From Bacteroidales bacterium UBA3543 (GTDB lineage Bacteria > Bacteroidota > Bacteroidia > Bacteroidales > UBA932), in the NCBI GenBank assembly GCA_002376715.1, contig DFOK01000090.1:1-26970 (forward strand): a stretch of DNA of 26,970 nt. Direction: 5' to 3'. A model generated the notes under the pieces. It was not told the origin of the DNA and did no database searches. It saw only the letters and a program-made list of their open reading frames with translations. Positions 8,453 to 16,818 of this stretch are shown here, in pieces (position 1 is the first letter of the stretch; each line of letters starts with the position of its first letter). The translations under genes were made by a program, and so were the position numbers.

Positions 8453-9127
8453 CTATCTTCTGTTCGAAATCATTATGTAATAAACCAAGGTTGCAAGTGA
8501 AGCGAGGGCAGCTACTACATAGGTATATGCAGCTGCACGAAGTGCCTTTTCAGCCTGCTCGTGATTAGAAACATCTGTGATTCCGGTCGTATTGAGCCAT
8601 ACTAGAGCTCTTTTGCTGGCATTTATTTCCACCGGAAGCGTAATAAAGCTGAAAAGTGTCGTAAGTGCAAACAGAGCTATTCCGGCCATCAACACCTGAG
8701 GAAAAACATTTATAAGGAACATACCCAACAAAAGCACCCAGGACATGATTTTGGAGGCAAAATTCACTACCGGCACCAACGCCGAGCGCAGTTTGAGTGG
8801 GATATAACCATGAGCATGTTGCAAAGCGTGACCACATTCATGAGCAGCTACAGCCGCCGCTGCGACCGAATTGGAATGATATACTTCCTCACTAAGGTTG
8901 ACACTTTTGGTAAGGGGATTGAAATGGTCAGTAAGCTGACCCTTTACAGCTGTCACTTTGACATCATTTATGCCATTCTGGCTGAGCATCCTCTCCGCTA
9001 CCTCAGCTCCGGTCATACCGGATGCTAGCGGTATCTTTGAATACTTCTCAAATTTTCTCCTAAGATTGTGCTGAACGATAAAGCTGACTACCGCTACAGC
9101 AATAAACAAAAACCAATACATATTCAT
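8453..9127 (-). CDS. Membrane zinc metallopeptidase, YugP-like
   Basis: A 224-residue membrane protein of the Zn_peptidase_2/YugP family. The zinc-binding site is HECGHALQH at 96-104, with His96, Glu97 and His100 forming the HExxH core. One transmembrane helix is at the N-terminus (about 3-20). Two or three more follow the active site (about 115-140, 143-165 and 200-220). The stretch DHFNPLTKSVNLSEEVY before the active site is characteristic of the family. The physiological substrate is not known for most members. The gene starts one base after the stop of the helicase gene, so the two are almost certainly cotranscribed. A second ATG two codons in is an equally possible start. Confidence 0.87.
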   Translation of the reverse strand: MNMYWFLFIAVAVVSFIVQHNLRRKFEKYSKIPLASGMTGAEVAERMLSQNGINDVKVTAVKGQLTDHFNPLTKSVNLSEEVYHSNSVAAAAVAAHECGHALQHAHGYIPLKLRSALVPVVNFASKIMSWVLLLGMFLINVFPQVLMAGIALFALTTLFSFITLPVEINASKRALVWLNTTGITDVSNHEQAEKALRAAAYTYVVAALASLATLVYYIMISNRR

Positions 9128-9128
9128 T

Positions 9129-10541
9129 CTAATCTATAAAAAATTCATCTTTAAAATTAACAAAATAAACCCTCTCTACTCCCCTTGTGATGGCGGTATA
9201 GAGCCATTTCAGATCATCCTCGACCGGGTCTTTCCAAAAAGGATTGTCTATGAAAACGCATTTCCACTGGCCTCCCTGCGATTTATGGCCGGTTATGGCT
9301 GCCGCATACTTGATCTGGAGAGCATTGAAATATTTATCTTCACGCACGGAAGAATACCTCTTCCTCTTACCTTTTACATGGGCATAATCCTCATTTACAC
9401 CTTCGTAAAGAACTCTTTGCTGTTCTTCGCTCAAAGCCGGGGCTTCGGACTGAAGTGTATCGAGAATAATTTTTGCCGTAATCTCCACATCATTGTAGTC
9501 CGGGAAGGACAATACAGCTTCTGCAAAATTCAATCCATACCGCTCTTCATATCCATATATTCTGACAAGTTCGGCAACATCACCGTTGGCGATGAAATTC
9601 AATTCCGGCACATCCTCAAGAAACTGGTAGCAATTCTTGACCACCATCAGCTTGTCACCGCGTGTAAGACGCTCCTCTAGAAACAGAACACTTGAACGTA
9701 TGCCCATATTGTAACGGTTTGCCCGTTTGTTGGACCTGCAAAGTACCACAACTTCGTCTGTACCGTATTTGTCAAACATATCGGAAAGCGACTCTATGAG
9801 CTCACCTCCATGAATTCTGATCACATCTTCAAAGCCCTTTGTACGCAATTGCGGTATCACAGGACCGCTGCTGCCCAAAAGTAATCTGATTGCGGTAGCA
9901 TTGCTCAAAATTCCCGAATCAGCAGCCTGACGCACCACCGTGGTAAGTTCTACTGTCTTTACATTGCCGTAACGACTCATATAAGACTCGTCCAGAGCCG
10001 GACTATATGTGAGCCCGATAGGCGGCAACTGCCCTTTGTCTCCAATGAGGATGAGCTTGTTGTCGACTCCCGAACGGACAAACGTTATCAGGTCTGAGAG
10101 CAGATCTCCACTTCCGAATATGTTCTGTTGACCACTTGAAGTGGATATGAGTGAAGCCTCGTCCACTATGAAGATGGTCTCCTTCTGCTTATTGATATCC
10201 AGTTCAAACTCTCCAAACCCTGCGTTGATGGATTTCTGTCGATAGATATGTTTGTGAATGGTAAATGCCTGTTCCTGAGTAAAACCGGCTAAAACCTTTG
10301 CTGCACGGCCCGTGGGAGCTAAAAGCACAAAACGGTGCTCGTGCTCCTTGAGGGTCTTGACGTAAGCGGCGATTGCGGAAGTTTTGCCGGTACCGGCATA
10401 TCCGCTTACCAGCATCAGGTCGCAAGTATCATATTCGATAGTGAAACGCGCCAGAGAGACTACCAATTCCTGTTGACAGGCAGTGGGCTCATATCCCAGT
10501 TTCTCTGTTATTTTCTCTATGAGATACTCCTCTGCTGCCAT
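9129..10541 (-). CDS. RecD/Dda-like superfamily 1B DNA helicase (AAA family ATPase)
   Basis: A compact 5'-3' DNA helicase-type ATPase of 470 residues, much shorter than RecD2. Helicase motifs occur in order: Walker A GYAGTGKT (47-54), motif Ia APTGRA (75-80), Walker B IVDEAS (about 125-130), motif III GDKGQLPPIG (167-176), motif IV TVVRQ (201-205), then TGHKSQG (417-423) and YTAITRG (448-454) in a UvrD-C2-like domain. The size and TGHKSQG motif resemble T4 Dda and the short RecD-like proteins common in Bacteroidetes. No RecB or RecC neighbour is present, so it probably acts alone in repair or replication restart. I start it at the ATG at 10541, which overlaps the trkH stop in TGATG, rather than at the TTG one codon upstream. 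Confidence 0.86.
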   Translation of the reverse strand: MAAEEYLIEKITEKLGYEPTACQQELVVSLARFTIEYDTCDLMLVSGYAGTGKTSAIAAYVKTLKEHEHRFVLLAPTGRAAKVLAGFTQEQAFTIHKHIYRQKSINAGFGEFELDINKQKETIFIVDEASLISTSSGQQNIFGSGDLLSDLITFVRSGVDNKLILIGDKGQLPPIGLTYSPALDESYMSRYGNVKTVELTTVVRQAADSGILSNATAIRLLLGSSGPVIPQLRTKGFEDVIRIHGGELIESLSDMFDKYGTDEVVVLCRSNKRANRYNMGIRSSVLFLEERLTRGDKLMVVKNCYQFLEDVPELNFIANGDVAELVRIYGYEERYGLNFAEAVLSFPDYNDVEITAKIILDTLQSEAPALSEEQQRVLYEGVNEDYAHVKGKRKRYSSVREDKYFNALQIKYAAAITGHKSQGGQWKCVFIDNPFWKDPVEDDLKWLYTAITRGVERVYFVNFKDEFFID

Positions 10542-11989
10542 CAAAATCTTTTCCTGAATAGAGTGAATATAAGTAATACAGGATAGATACTGAGACGACC
10601 TACTATCATCTGGATAGCCATAGCAAATTTTGCGACCTGTGACGCATCGGCATAATTGGCCATCGAACCAAATTTACCAAAAGCGGGACCGATATTGCTC
10701 ATCATTGATATAGAAGAACTCACAGACTCCATAAGATCCATACCGGTCATCACATATATTACCGAGCCGACGAGTACAACAAATAGATATAAGAAAAGAT
10801 AAGTAAAAACACTTGGGATCAACTCCTTGTCAACTACCTGTCCACCTGACTTGACCTGTAGTACTGCATTTGGGTGAGCCATCCTGGCAAGTTGCACTCT
10901 TACCCCCTTGAATATAAGCAACATTCTATCTGAACGAACGCCGCCGCACGTAGATCCGGAACAACCACACTGCACAGATATGTATAACATGACCAGTATG
11001 GAAAGTATCGGCCATACTGAGGTGTCACTAATCGCAAATCCGGTGGTACTCATTGTGGAGACCACGGCAAAAGTGCCGTTACGAAGTGCTTGGAAGAGGC
11101 TCGTTTCACCTCCTCTCAGCATTAGACTGATGGCAACAAGCACAGAGGAGATCAGTATGGTCATCAGATAAAACTTGGTTGCCGGATCTTTGAATATCTT
11201 TGCCGACCTGGTAGCAAAAGAGGCATATATCAAGCCGAAATGGATGGATGATACCACCATGAACAGTATCAAGACAAACTCTATTAAAGGAGAATCATAA
11301 GCCGCAATGGAGAGGTTACGCGTACTGAATCCCCCTGTTGAGACAACACTGAAGGCGTGATTGATGGCATCAAAAGGTGACATTCCAGACAGTAGCAGTG
11401 CCACGAAAGAGAGGACCGTAATAGCCAGATATACTGTCACAAAAACACGGATAAGTTTTTTGAACCTGTATCTGAAATTGCTCCTGGAAACATCCATTAC
11501 TTCCATTTTCGACATCCTGAAACCTACCGTCCCAACCGCAGGAAGAAACATGATTATAAAGACAACCACTCCCAAACCGCCTATAAAGTGTGTGGAAGAT
11601 CTCCAGAAGAGCAAGCCATGAGGCAGTGATTCTATCTCACTGAGAATGGTTGCACCAGTGGTCGTGTAACCGGAAGCACTCTCAAACCAGGCATTTATCA
11701 AGGTAAAGTCCCCTCCCCAGAGCACATATGGCAACATTCCGAAGAGACAAGAGATAAACCAAGCCAACAAAAGGATGGCCAGTCCTTCACGGGTATTGAT
11801 GTCACGTCCTCCTCTTACAAATATCAGTGGAAAGACTCCGAAAAGACAAGTCAAAAAACAACTCACGAGAAGTGGGCTGAATGAGGAGTCAAAGCCATAG
11901 ATAGCTGAGACAGCGGCAGAAAGCAACATAAAGAAGGCGTTGCATATCAGCGCGATTCCAACATATCTGGATATGACGCCGGCATTCAT
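10541..11989 (-). CDS. trkH: TrkH-family potassium uptake membrane subunit
   Basis: A 482-residue integral membrane protein forming the K+-conducting subunit of a Trk/Ktr-type transporter. All four pore loops carry a recognisable filter: TTTGAT (109-114), STGGF (217-221), STTGF (314-318) and SNIGPAFG (431-438), the last being the usual most divergent one. About ten transmembrane helices are visible between and around the loops. The regulatory nucleotide-binding partner TrkA/KtrA is absent from the window. Translation probably starts at the ATG at 11989, whose A is shared with the upstream stop codon (TGATG), so it is coupled to the HAMP protein gene. A TTG one codon upstream is a less likely start. 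Confidence 0.92.
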   Translation of the reverse strand: MNAGVISRYVGIALICNAFFMLLSAAVSAIYGFDSSFSPLLVSCFLTCLFGVFPLIFVRGGRDINTREGLAILLLAWFISCLFGMLPYVLWGGDFTLINAWFESASGYTTTGATILSEIESLPHGLLFWRSSTHFIGGLGVVVFIIMFLPAVGTVGFRMSKMEVMDVSRSNFRYRFKKLIRVFVTVYLAITVLSFVALLLSGMSPFDAINHAFSVVSTGGFSTRNLSIAAYDSPLIEFVLILFMVVSSIHFGLIYASFATRSAKIFKDPATKFYLMTILISSVLVAISLMLRGGETSLFQALRNGTFAVVSTMSTTGFAISDTSVWPILSILVMLYISVQCGCSGSTCGGVRSDRMLLIFKGVRVQLARMAHPNAVLQVKSGGQVVDKELIPSVFTYLFLYLFVVLVGSVIYVMTGMDLMESVSSSISMMSNIGPAFGKFGSMANYADASQVAKFAMAIQMIVGRLSIYPVLLIFTLFRKRF

Positions 11990-12777
11990 CAACTCCGTTT
12001 TTTTGCAGATTTATTAATATCTACTATGTCTTTGACACGATCATTAAGCTCGGCAAGTTCATCCTTACCCTCTACCTTGACATCATAATTCTTATTGAAG
12101 CTAAGGTAGCCTTTAATGCCATGGGATATTCTAAGAAGCGGATTGATCAGATAATAGTTCAGATAGTAATTGAAGAGTAGCACCATGAGAAAACCCAGCA
12201 ATGCTGAGATCAGACCGGGCATGAGACTGCGGTAAAAATTATCCTGGAGCGACTGTGAATTAAGAATCAATGCATCCTGACTATCATTGGTAAGTTTTGC
12301 AATATAAGCATTGAGTTTAGCATAAACAGGCTGCAAGCGGTTGAAATACCACTCTTTGCGGATATCGTCGCTACTAATGAACCATATATCTGATGCTTCA
12401 CGCACGACATGCATATAGGCTGTAAAGGCATACATCACCGAATCGGCATTAGCCTTATCCTGTTCGGTTACAAAACTCTCCCTTATACCGCTGAAAAATG
12501 AGATAAATTCGTCATCGTTGATTACCTCTATACTCTCTTCAGCCACTTCACCGACAACCAGATGCATCAGACGAAGATTGTACTCTTCCGCCTTCGCGAG
12601 AAGTTCTCTCGAGATCTCTATGCTCTTGGTATTATCAGAAATAAGTTCTGTAACATGATCGTTCATCCTTGTAAACTCGAACATCGATATGGAGCTCGAG
12701 ATCAGCAGAATAAGAGCAAGGACAATGCATCCCAAAAGGACTTTTCTCTTTATGCCCATATATCGGAAATTTGCCAT
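11989..12777 (-). CDS. Membrane sensor-like protein with four-helix-bundle periplasmic domain and terminal HAMP, no output domain
   Basis: A 262-residue protein with the front half of a chemoreceptor or sensor kinase. Transmembrane helix 1 is at about 12-32. A helical, charged periplasmic segment follows at 33-186, resembling the MCP four-helix bundle. Transmembrane helix 2 is at about 187-210, and a HAMP linker at about 210-258 contains the conserved Pro213 and DELAELNDRVKDI. The protein stops there: no histidine kinase, GGDEF, phosphatase or methyl-accepting domain follows, and no fragment of one lies downstream because trkH begins at once. The gene has its own good promoter and is translationally coupled to trkH. 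A role in sensing for, or gating of, K+ uptake is inference. Confidence 0.75.
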   Translation of the reverse strand: MANFRYMGIKRKVLLGCIVLALILLISSSISMFEFTRMNDHVTELISDNTKSIEISRELLAKAEEYNLRLMHLVVGEVAEESIEVINDDEFISFFSGIRESFVTEQDKANADSVMYAFTAYMHVVREASDIWFISSDDIRKEWYFNRLQPVYAKLNAYIAKLTNDSQDALILNSQSLQDNFYRSLMPGLISALLGFLMVLLFNYYLNYYLINPLLRISHGIKGYLSFNKNYDVKVEGKDELAELNDRVKDIVDINKSAKKRS

Positions 12778-12796
12778 AAATCAAGGGTTTGTCTTA

Positions 12797-12826
12797 CAAA
12801 GGTAAGAAATAAACTCTAGAGTTCAA
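12797..12826 (-). promoter_or_regulatory. Internal promoter for the sensor-trkH-helicase run
   Basis: On the minus strand TTG (12826-12824) is followed after 19 bases by TACCTTTG (12804-12797), a full match to the Bacteroidetes consensus. The start point would be near 12791, about 14 bases before the sensor ATG at 12777. The -33 element lies inside the 3' end of dapF. Confidence 0.6.
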
Positions 12827-13646
12827 CTTCGGTTTCGAACACAAATGTAGCCGGACCTGTGAGCCAGATATCCTCAAATCCCTTCCCACCATCGAGGGGA
12901 AGAAAATCAACAGCCAAATAGTCTCCCAGGGCTTGAATTTCGAACCTCACCCTTTTCCCTGAAGTTGTAAAACCTTCATCTCCACGGACAAAAGAGGCGA
13001 TTGAAGCAGCTGTTACTCCCGTACCGCAGGCAAAAGTTTCCGCCTCCACTCCCCTTTCGTATGTCCTGACTTTGATCTTATCCGGAACTATTTCTACGAA
13101 ATTAACATTTGTACCTTTGGGAAAACGCTCAGCCCATCTCCACTTTTTACCCTCACCGTCCACATCATAATTCATTACATCATCTACAAAAATTACGAAA
13201 TGGTCTGATCCCGTATCGAGAAAATAACCCTCGGGATAGATTGTAATGGGAGAATTGCCCTCTTTATCAGGAAGGAGGTCTCTCATCTTTAGGCGAACAA
13301 TGCAACGATAGTTGCCATACTCGAGCATTTCTGCACGGTGATAACCGTCAATTGCTGTAAATTCAAAGCGTTTTATGCCCCTGTGAGCTGCAAAAGCTAC
13401 GAGACACCTTCCCCCGTTGCCACACATCGTACCCTCAAATCCGTCAGAATTGAAGTAACGCATAGTGAAGTCATACTCGTCACCGGCTCCAAGTAGCATC
13501 ATTCCATCAGCCCCTATGCCGAATCTCCGGTCACAGAGCCATCTAATCTGTGAATCATCCAGTTTAACAGACCCATCACGGTTGTCAATGATAACGAAAT
13601 CGTTACCGGCTCCCTGATATTTATAAACTTTTATTCTTTTTGCCAT
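12816..13646 (-). CDS. dapF: Diaminopimelate epimerase
   Basis: DapF converts LL- to meso-diaminopimelate for lysine and peptidoglycan synthesis in the cytosol. The 276-residue length is standard. The two catalytic cysteines are present: Cys75 in MCGNGGRC and Cys207 in FACGTG. The N-terminal YQGAGNDFVIID and the FNSDG segment are diagnostic substrate-binding motifs. It follows lpxB by 11 bases. The sensor gene follows after 38 bases that contain a separate promoter, so dapF may be the last gene of a surE-lpxB-dapF unit with read-through beyond. Confidence 0.95.
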   Translation of the reverse strand: MAKRIKVYKYQGAGNDFVIIDNRDGSVKLDDSQIRWLCDRRFGIGADGMMLLGAGDEYDFTMRYFNSDGFEGTMCGNGGRCLVAFAAHRGIKRFEFTAIDGYHRAEMLEYGNYRCIVRLKMRDLLPDKEGNSPITIYPEGYFLDTGSDHFVIFVDDVMNYDVDGEGKKWRWAERFPKGTNVNFVEIVPDKIKVRTYERGVEAETFACGTGVTAASIASFVRGDEGFTTSGKRVRFEIQALGDYLAVDFLPLDGGKGFEDIWLTGPATFVFETEVEL

Positions 13647-13657
13647 AGTGCAAAATA

Positions 13658-14815
13658 TTATTTGTTCACATTATTTCCTTTCAATAAATCAATCATTTTA
13701 CGGGCTATTTTGCATGAAGCGCCGGAACTTCCGAGTACCTCTCGCAAAGCGGTGTAATCGCTCTTCATGGTACTTCTGTACTCTTTGTCGGTAAGCAGAC
13801 GTGAAACCTCGTCAAATATCATCTTCGGTGAGGCCTCATCCTGGACAAATTCCTTGAAAATGAATTTATCGAGAATGAGGTTGGCAAGACTGATGTATTT
13901 TACCCTCACAAGGAGTCGCGCAATAAGATAAGTGATGCGGTTGAACCCATAGCACACCACTTGTGGAGTACCAATGAGAGCAGCCTCCAGGCTCGCCGTA
14001 CCGGAACTGATAATAGCTGCTTCGGAGTGGCTAAGTACTCCATAAGTATCATCGGACACTATTCTAATGGAGCTGTCGGTAGGTATCAACGAACGATAGA
14101 GTTGCATATCAACCGAAGGGGCTGCTGCCAAAAGCAACTGATAACCCGAAAGGAGCTGATTCTGCCTCAGAAGTTTTTCAAAGGCCACCATCCTAGGAAG
14201 CAAAAAACTTATCTCCGCCCTCCTACTGCCTGCAAGCAATGCTATCGAAGGAGAGTCATCCAGAGAGTGACGTTCTATGAACTTCTGCCGCTCCGAGTGA
14301 ACACCCTGATAGGCATCTACGCTATCAATCAGAGGGTTGCCTGCGTAGTGAGCCTCAACTCCAAGTTTGCGAAAATACTCCTTCTCGAAAGGAAAGATGG
14401 TAAATAACTCATCAACATATCTTCGGATCTTGCGGATGCGCCTTTCTCCGCGCGCCCAGAGCTTGGGAGCAATATAATAATAAACGGGAATACCGTGTTT
14501 ATGGGCAAAACATGCCATCTTTAGGTTGAATCCGGGATAGTCTATAAGTATCAACACATCGGGACCGTACTCCAGCAGATCCCTCCTGCACTCTGCCATA
14601 TTTCGCCGAATGGCTCCCAAACGGGATATCACCTCCATTATCCCCATTACTGCAGTTGATTTGTAATGGCGCACCAAAGTACCGCCTACAGCAGCCATCA
14701 AATCTCCGCCAAAGAAACGGAACTCCGCAACAGGATCCTCGGCTATCAATCCTTTCATCAAATTGGAGCCATGCAGATCTCCGGAAGCCTCTCCGGCAAT
14801 GAGATAGTAGCGCAT
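13658..14815 (-). CDS. lpxB: Lipid-A-disaccharide synthase
   Basis: LpxB (glycosyltransferase family 19) condenses UDP-2,3-diacylglucosamine with lipid X to form the lipid A disaccharide at the inner face of the membrane. The 385-residue length is normal. Diagnostic segments are AGEASGDLHGS at 7-17, YYIAPKLWARG, GSRRAEI in the sugar-nucleotide half, and SSGTASLEAAL followed by KYISLANLI. The start MRYYLIAGEASGD is unambiguous. It lies 16 bases downstream of surE, an adjacency common in Bacteroidetes. Its presence confirms a lipopolysaccharide-making outer membrane. Confidence 0.95.
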   Translation of the reverse strand: MRYYLIAGEASGDLHGSNLMKGLIAEDPVAEFRFFGGDLMAAVGGTLVRHYKSTAVMGIMEVISRLGAIRRNMAECRRDLLEYGPDVLILIDYPGFNLKMACFAHKHGIPVYYYIAPKLWARGERRIRKIRRYVDELFTIFPFEKEYFRKLGVEAHYAGNPLIDSVDAYQGVHSERQKFIERHSLDDSPSIALLAGSRRAEISFLLPRMVAFEKLLRQNQLLSGYQLLLAAAPSVDMQLYRSLIPTDSSIRIVSDDTYGVLSHSEAAIISSGTASLEAALIGTPQVVCYGFNRITYLIARLLVRVKYISLANLILDKFIFKEFVQDEASPKMIFDEVSRLLTDKEYRSTMKSDYTALREVLGSSGASCKIARKMIDLLKGNNVNK

Positions 14816-14831
14816 AATATCAAGTATTTGA

Positions 14832-15623
14832 TCAGAGAGACCAAAGGTCTCGCAGACGTTCGATCTCCTGATAGTCGGTATTATCTACACGATGCGGGAC
14901 AATGGAGACATACCCATCGTCAATCAGGTTATGGTCAGCGTCGGGTGCGTCGTCCAGATTGAGGAATCTCCCTATTATCCAGTAGTATTCCCTGCCTCGG
15001 GGATCAGTCCGCTTATCAAACTCCCTAATCCATCTGCCATGCCCCTGGTGAGCGATTTTTATGCCTTTGATATCTTCGAGAGGAAGATTGGGGAAGTTGA
15101 CATTAAGGTAGATGCCCCTACTGATACCCGTCTTCAAAAAATTGTCCATTATTATACGTGAATAGTGGATTACTCCTGAAAAATCGGGTTCGGGTTTATG
15201 GGAGCATAGAGATAGACCTATGGATGGAATGTCGTATATGGCACCCTCAGTTGCAGCACCAAGGGTACCGGAATATACCGATGCCACAGAGGCATTTGAA
15301 CCATGGTTGATTCCTGAAACCAATAGATCAGGCATCCTACCCTCATTTATGAAGAGATTGACACCCATCTTGACACAATCCACCGGTGTCCCGGTAAAGC
15401 CGTATATGCGGATCGAACCAAGCCCTTCTGAGGCAGGTACGCTTTCAACTAGATTCAGTCTGAGTGTATTCTCCAGGGAAATAGCAGCGGACTTACCCGA
15501 CTGGGGCTCTGCAGGAGCCACAACAGTCACATTGCCGTATGTGCGCATAAGCGCGGCCGCCTCCTTAACGCCTCTTGCATTGAGGCCATCATCGTTGGTG
15601 ACCAAAATCTCAATAAGTTTCAT
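14832..15623 (-). CDS. surE: 5'/3'-nucleotidase SurE
   Basis: SurE is a metal-dependent nucleoside monophosphate and polyphosphate phosphatase of the cytosol. The 263-residue protein opens MKLIEILVTNDDG. Metal ligands are Asp11 and Asp12, Ser42 in QSGKS and Asn106 in SGINHGSN. Other family marks are GTPVDCVKMG and YSGTLGAA. There is no alternative start, because the metal-binding Asp pair is only ten residues from the ATG. The promoter box sits so close that the mRNA would have almost no leader. It is the first gene of the minus-strand run. Confidence 0.94.
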   Translation of the reverse strand: MKLIEILVTNDDGLNARGVKEAAALMRTYGNVTVVAPAEPQSGKSAAISLENTLRLNLVESVPASEGLGSIRIYGFTGTPVDCVKMGVNLFINEGRMPDLLVSGINHGSNASVASVYSGTLGAATEGAIYDIPSIGLSLCSHKPEPDFSGVIHYSRIIMDNFLKTGISRGIYLNVNFPNLPLEDIKGIKIAHQGHGRWIREFDKRTDPRGREYYWIIGRFLNLDDAPDADHNLIDDGYVSIVPHRVDNTDYQEIERLRDLWSL

Positions 15624-15627
15624 TTCG

Positions 15628-15635
15628 CAAAGGTA
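15628..15635 (-). promoter_or_regulatory. -7 element for surE, nearly leaderless
   Basis: CAAAGGTA on the plus strand reads TACCTTTG on the minus strand. Transcription would begin about 5-7 bases beyond 15628, which is at or next to the surE ATG at 15623-15621. No good -33 TTG is visible, so confidence is limited. Confidence 0.42.
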
Positions 15636-15644
15636 ATATTTTCA

Positions 15645-15674
15645 TTGTTATTTGGATAATTGTTTCTAAATTTG
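15645..15674 (+). promoter_or_regulatory. Promoter of the GAPDH gene
   Basis: TTG at 15645-15647, 19 bases, then TAAATTTG at 15667-15674 matches the Bacteroidetes consensus. The leader would be about 37 AT-rich bases before the ATG at 15718, as expected for a highly expressed gene in this phylum. Confidence 0.65.
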
Positions 15675-15717
15675 CATGATTTTTAAGTTTTAAATTTTTC
15701 TAACATAAAACATCAAG

Positions 15718-16719
15718 ATGAAAAAAGTAAAAGTTGGTATTAACGGCTTTGGCCGTATCGGACGTCTGGTTTTCAGAGCAGCCCAAAAGAGAAATGACAT
15801 CGAAATAGTAGGAATCAATGACCTGCTCGATGTTGACTACATAGCTTATATGTTGAAATACGACACGGTTCACGGCAGATTTGACGGTAAAGTGGAAGTC
15901 GCTGACGGTAAACTCGTGGTTAACGGCAAAGCTATCAGAGTAACCTGTGAGAAGGATCCTGCAAATCTGAAATGGAATGAAGTGGACGCCGACTATGTTG
16001 TTGAATCTACAGGTCTTTTCCTAACCAAAGATAAAGCGCAAGCTCACATCGATGCCGGAGCAAAAAAGGTAATCATGTCAGCTCCCTCAAAGGATGACAC
16101 CCCCATGTTTGTTTACGGTGTAAACCACACCAAATACAATGGCGAAAAAATCATTTCCAACGCTTCTTGTACCACAAACTGTCTTGCACCCGTTGTAAAG
16201 GTTCTGAATGATAATTTCGGCATAATAGAGGGTTTGATGACTACAGTTCACGCCATCACAGCCACCCAGAAGACTGTTGACGGTCCTTCTTCAAAAGACT
16301 GGAGAGGCGGACGCGCTGCAAGTGCCAACATAATTCCTTCCAGTACAGGTGCTGCAAAGGCTGTCGGTAAAGTTATCCCTGAGATGAACGGTAAACTTAC
16401 CGGTATGTCATTCCGCGTACCTACAGTTAACGTTTCAGCTGTCGATCTGACCTGCCGTCTCGAAAAAGCCTGCACATACGATGAGATTAAGGCTGCCATG
16501 AAAAAAGCTTCGGAAGGCGAGCTTAAGAACATTCTCGCTTATACTGAGGACAAAGTGGTTTCAAGCGATTTCATCACCGATCCCCACACCTCCATCTTCG
16601 ATGCAGATGCAGGTATCCAGCTCAACTCCAACTTCGTAAAGATTGTAGCCTGGTATGACAACGAGTGGGGTTACTCCAACAAAATCCTCGATATGATTGC
16701 CTACACCGCAACTAAGTAA
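15718..16719 (+). CDS. gap: Glyceraldehyde-3-phosphate dehydrogenase, type I
   Basis: This glycolytic enzyme makes 1,3-bisphosphoglycerate from glyceraldehyde 3-phosphate with NAD+. The 333-residue length is standard. The NAD-binding start INGFGRIGR (8-16) and Asn34-Asp35 (GIND) suggest NAD preference. The catalytic pair is Cys151 in NASCTTNC and His178 in TTVHAITATQ. Later segments (RGGRAASANIIPSSTGAAKAVGKV, split by the sugar-phosphate loops, and WYDNEWGYSN) are canonical. It is monocistronic, with its own promoter and a perfect terminator immediately after the stop. Codon use is strongly biased toward the preferred set, consistent with high expression. Confidence 0.97.
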   Translation: MKKVKVGINGFGRIGRLVFRAAQKRNDIEIVGINDLLDVDYIAYMLKYDTVHGRFDGKVEVADGKLVVNGKAIRVTCEKDPANLKWNEVDADYVVESTGLFLTKDKAQAHIDAGAKKVIMSAPSKDDTPMFVYGVNHTKYNGEKIISNASCTTNCLAPVVKVLNDNFGIIEGLMTTVHAITATQKTVDGPSSKDWRGGRAASANIIPSSTGAAKAVGKVIPEMNGKLTGMSFRVPTVNVSAVDLTCRLEKACTYDEIKAAMKKASEGELKNILAYTEDKVVSSDFITDPHTSIFDADAGIQLNSNFVKIVAWYDNEWGYSNKILDMIAYTATK

Positions 16720-16720
16720 C

Positions 16721-16748
16721 AAAAAAGAGTCCTCACGGACTCTTTTTT
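16721..16748 (+). terminator. Intrinsic terminator of the GAPDH gene
   Basis: Positions 16721-16732 and 16737-16748 form a perfect 12-base-pair stem (AAAAAAGAGTCC against GGACTCTTTTTT) with a TCAC loop, beginning two bases after the stop codon. Confidence 0.9.
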
Positions 16749-16752
16749 ATTG

Positions 16753-16816
16753 GTGCGGGGTGCGGGTTACGCGTTTCAAGTTAAGTACCATGCACCTCGT
16801 AACTCGTACCGCGCAA
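16753..16816. repeat. Degenerate heptanucleotide repeat block 1, inverted arms
   Basis: Three heptads in minus-strand orientation lie at 16753-16773 (GTGCGGG twice, then TTACGCG, the complements of CCCGCAC and CGCGTAA). After a 15-base spacer, four plus-strand heptads lie at 16789-16816 (CATGCAC, CTCGTAA, CTCGTAC, CGCGCAA). All fit a loose consensus C-N-C-G-Y-A-M. The block fills the gap between the GAPDH terminator and the stop of the NahK-like gene. Confidence 0.6.
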
Positions 16817-16818
16817 CA

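Noticed and set aside
13961..14407. 148-codon open frame on the plus strand inside lpxB
   Set aside because: It is antisense to clear LpxB motifs and shows no protein-like domain or promoter.
9129..15623. A single dedicated system encoded by the eight-gene minus-strand run
   Set aside because: The genes are unrelated housekeeping functions and at least one internal promoter divides them. Tight packing alone does not show joint function.
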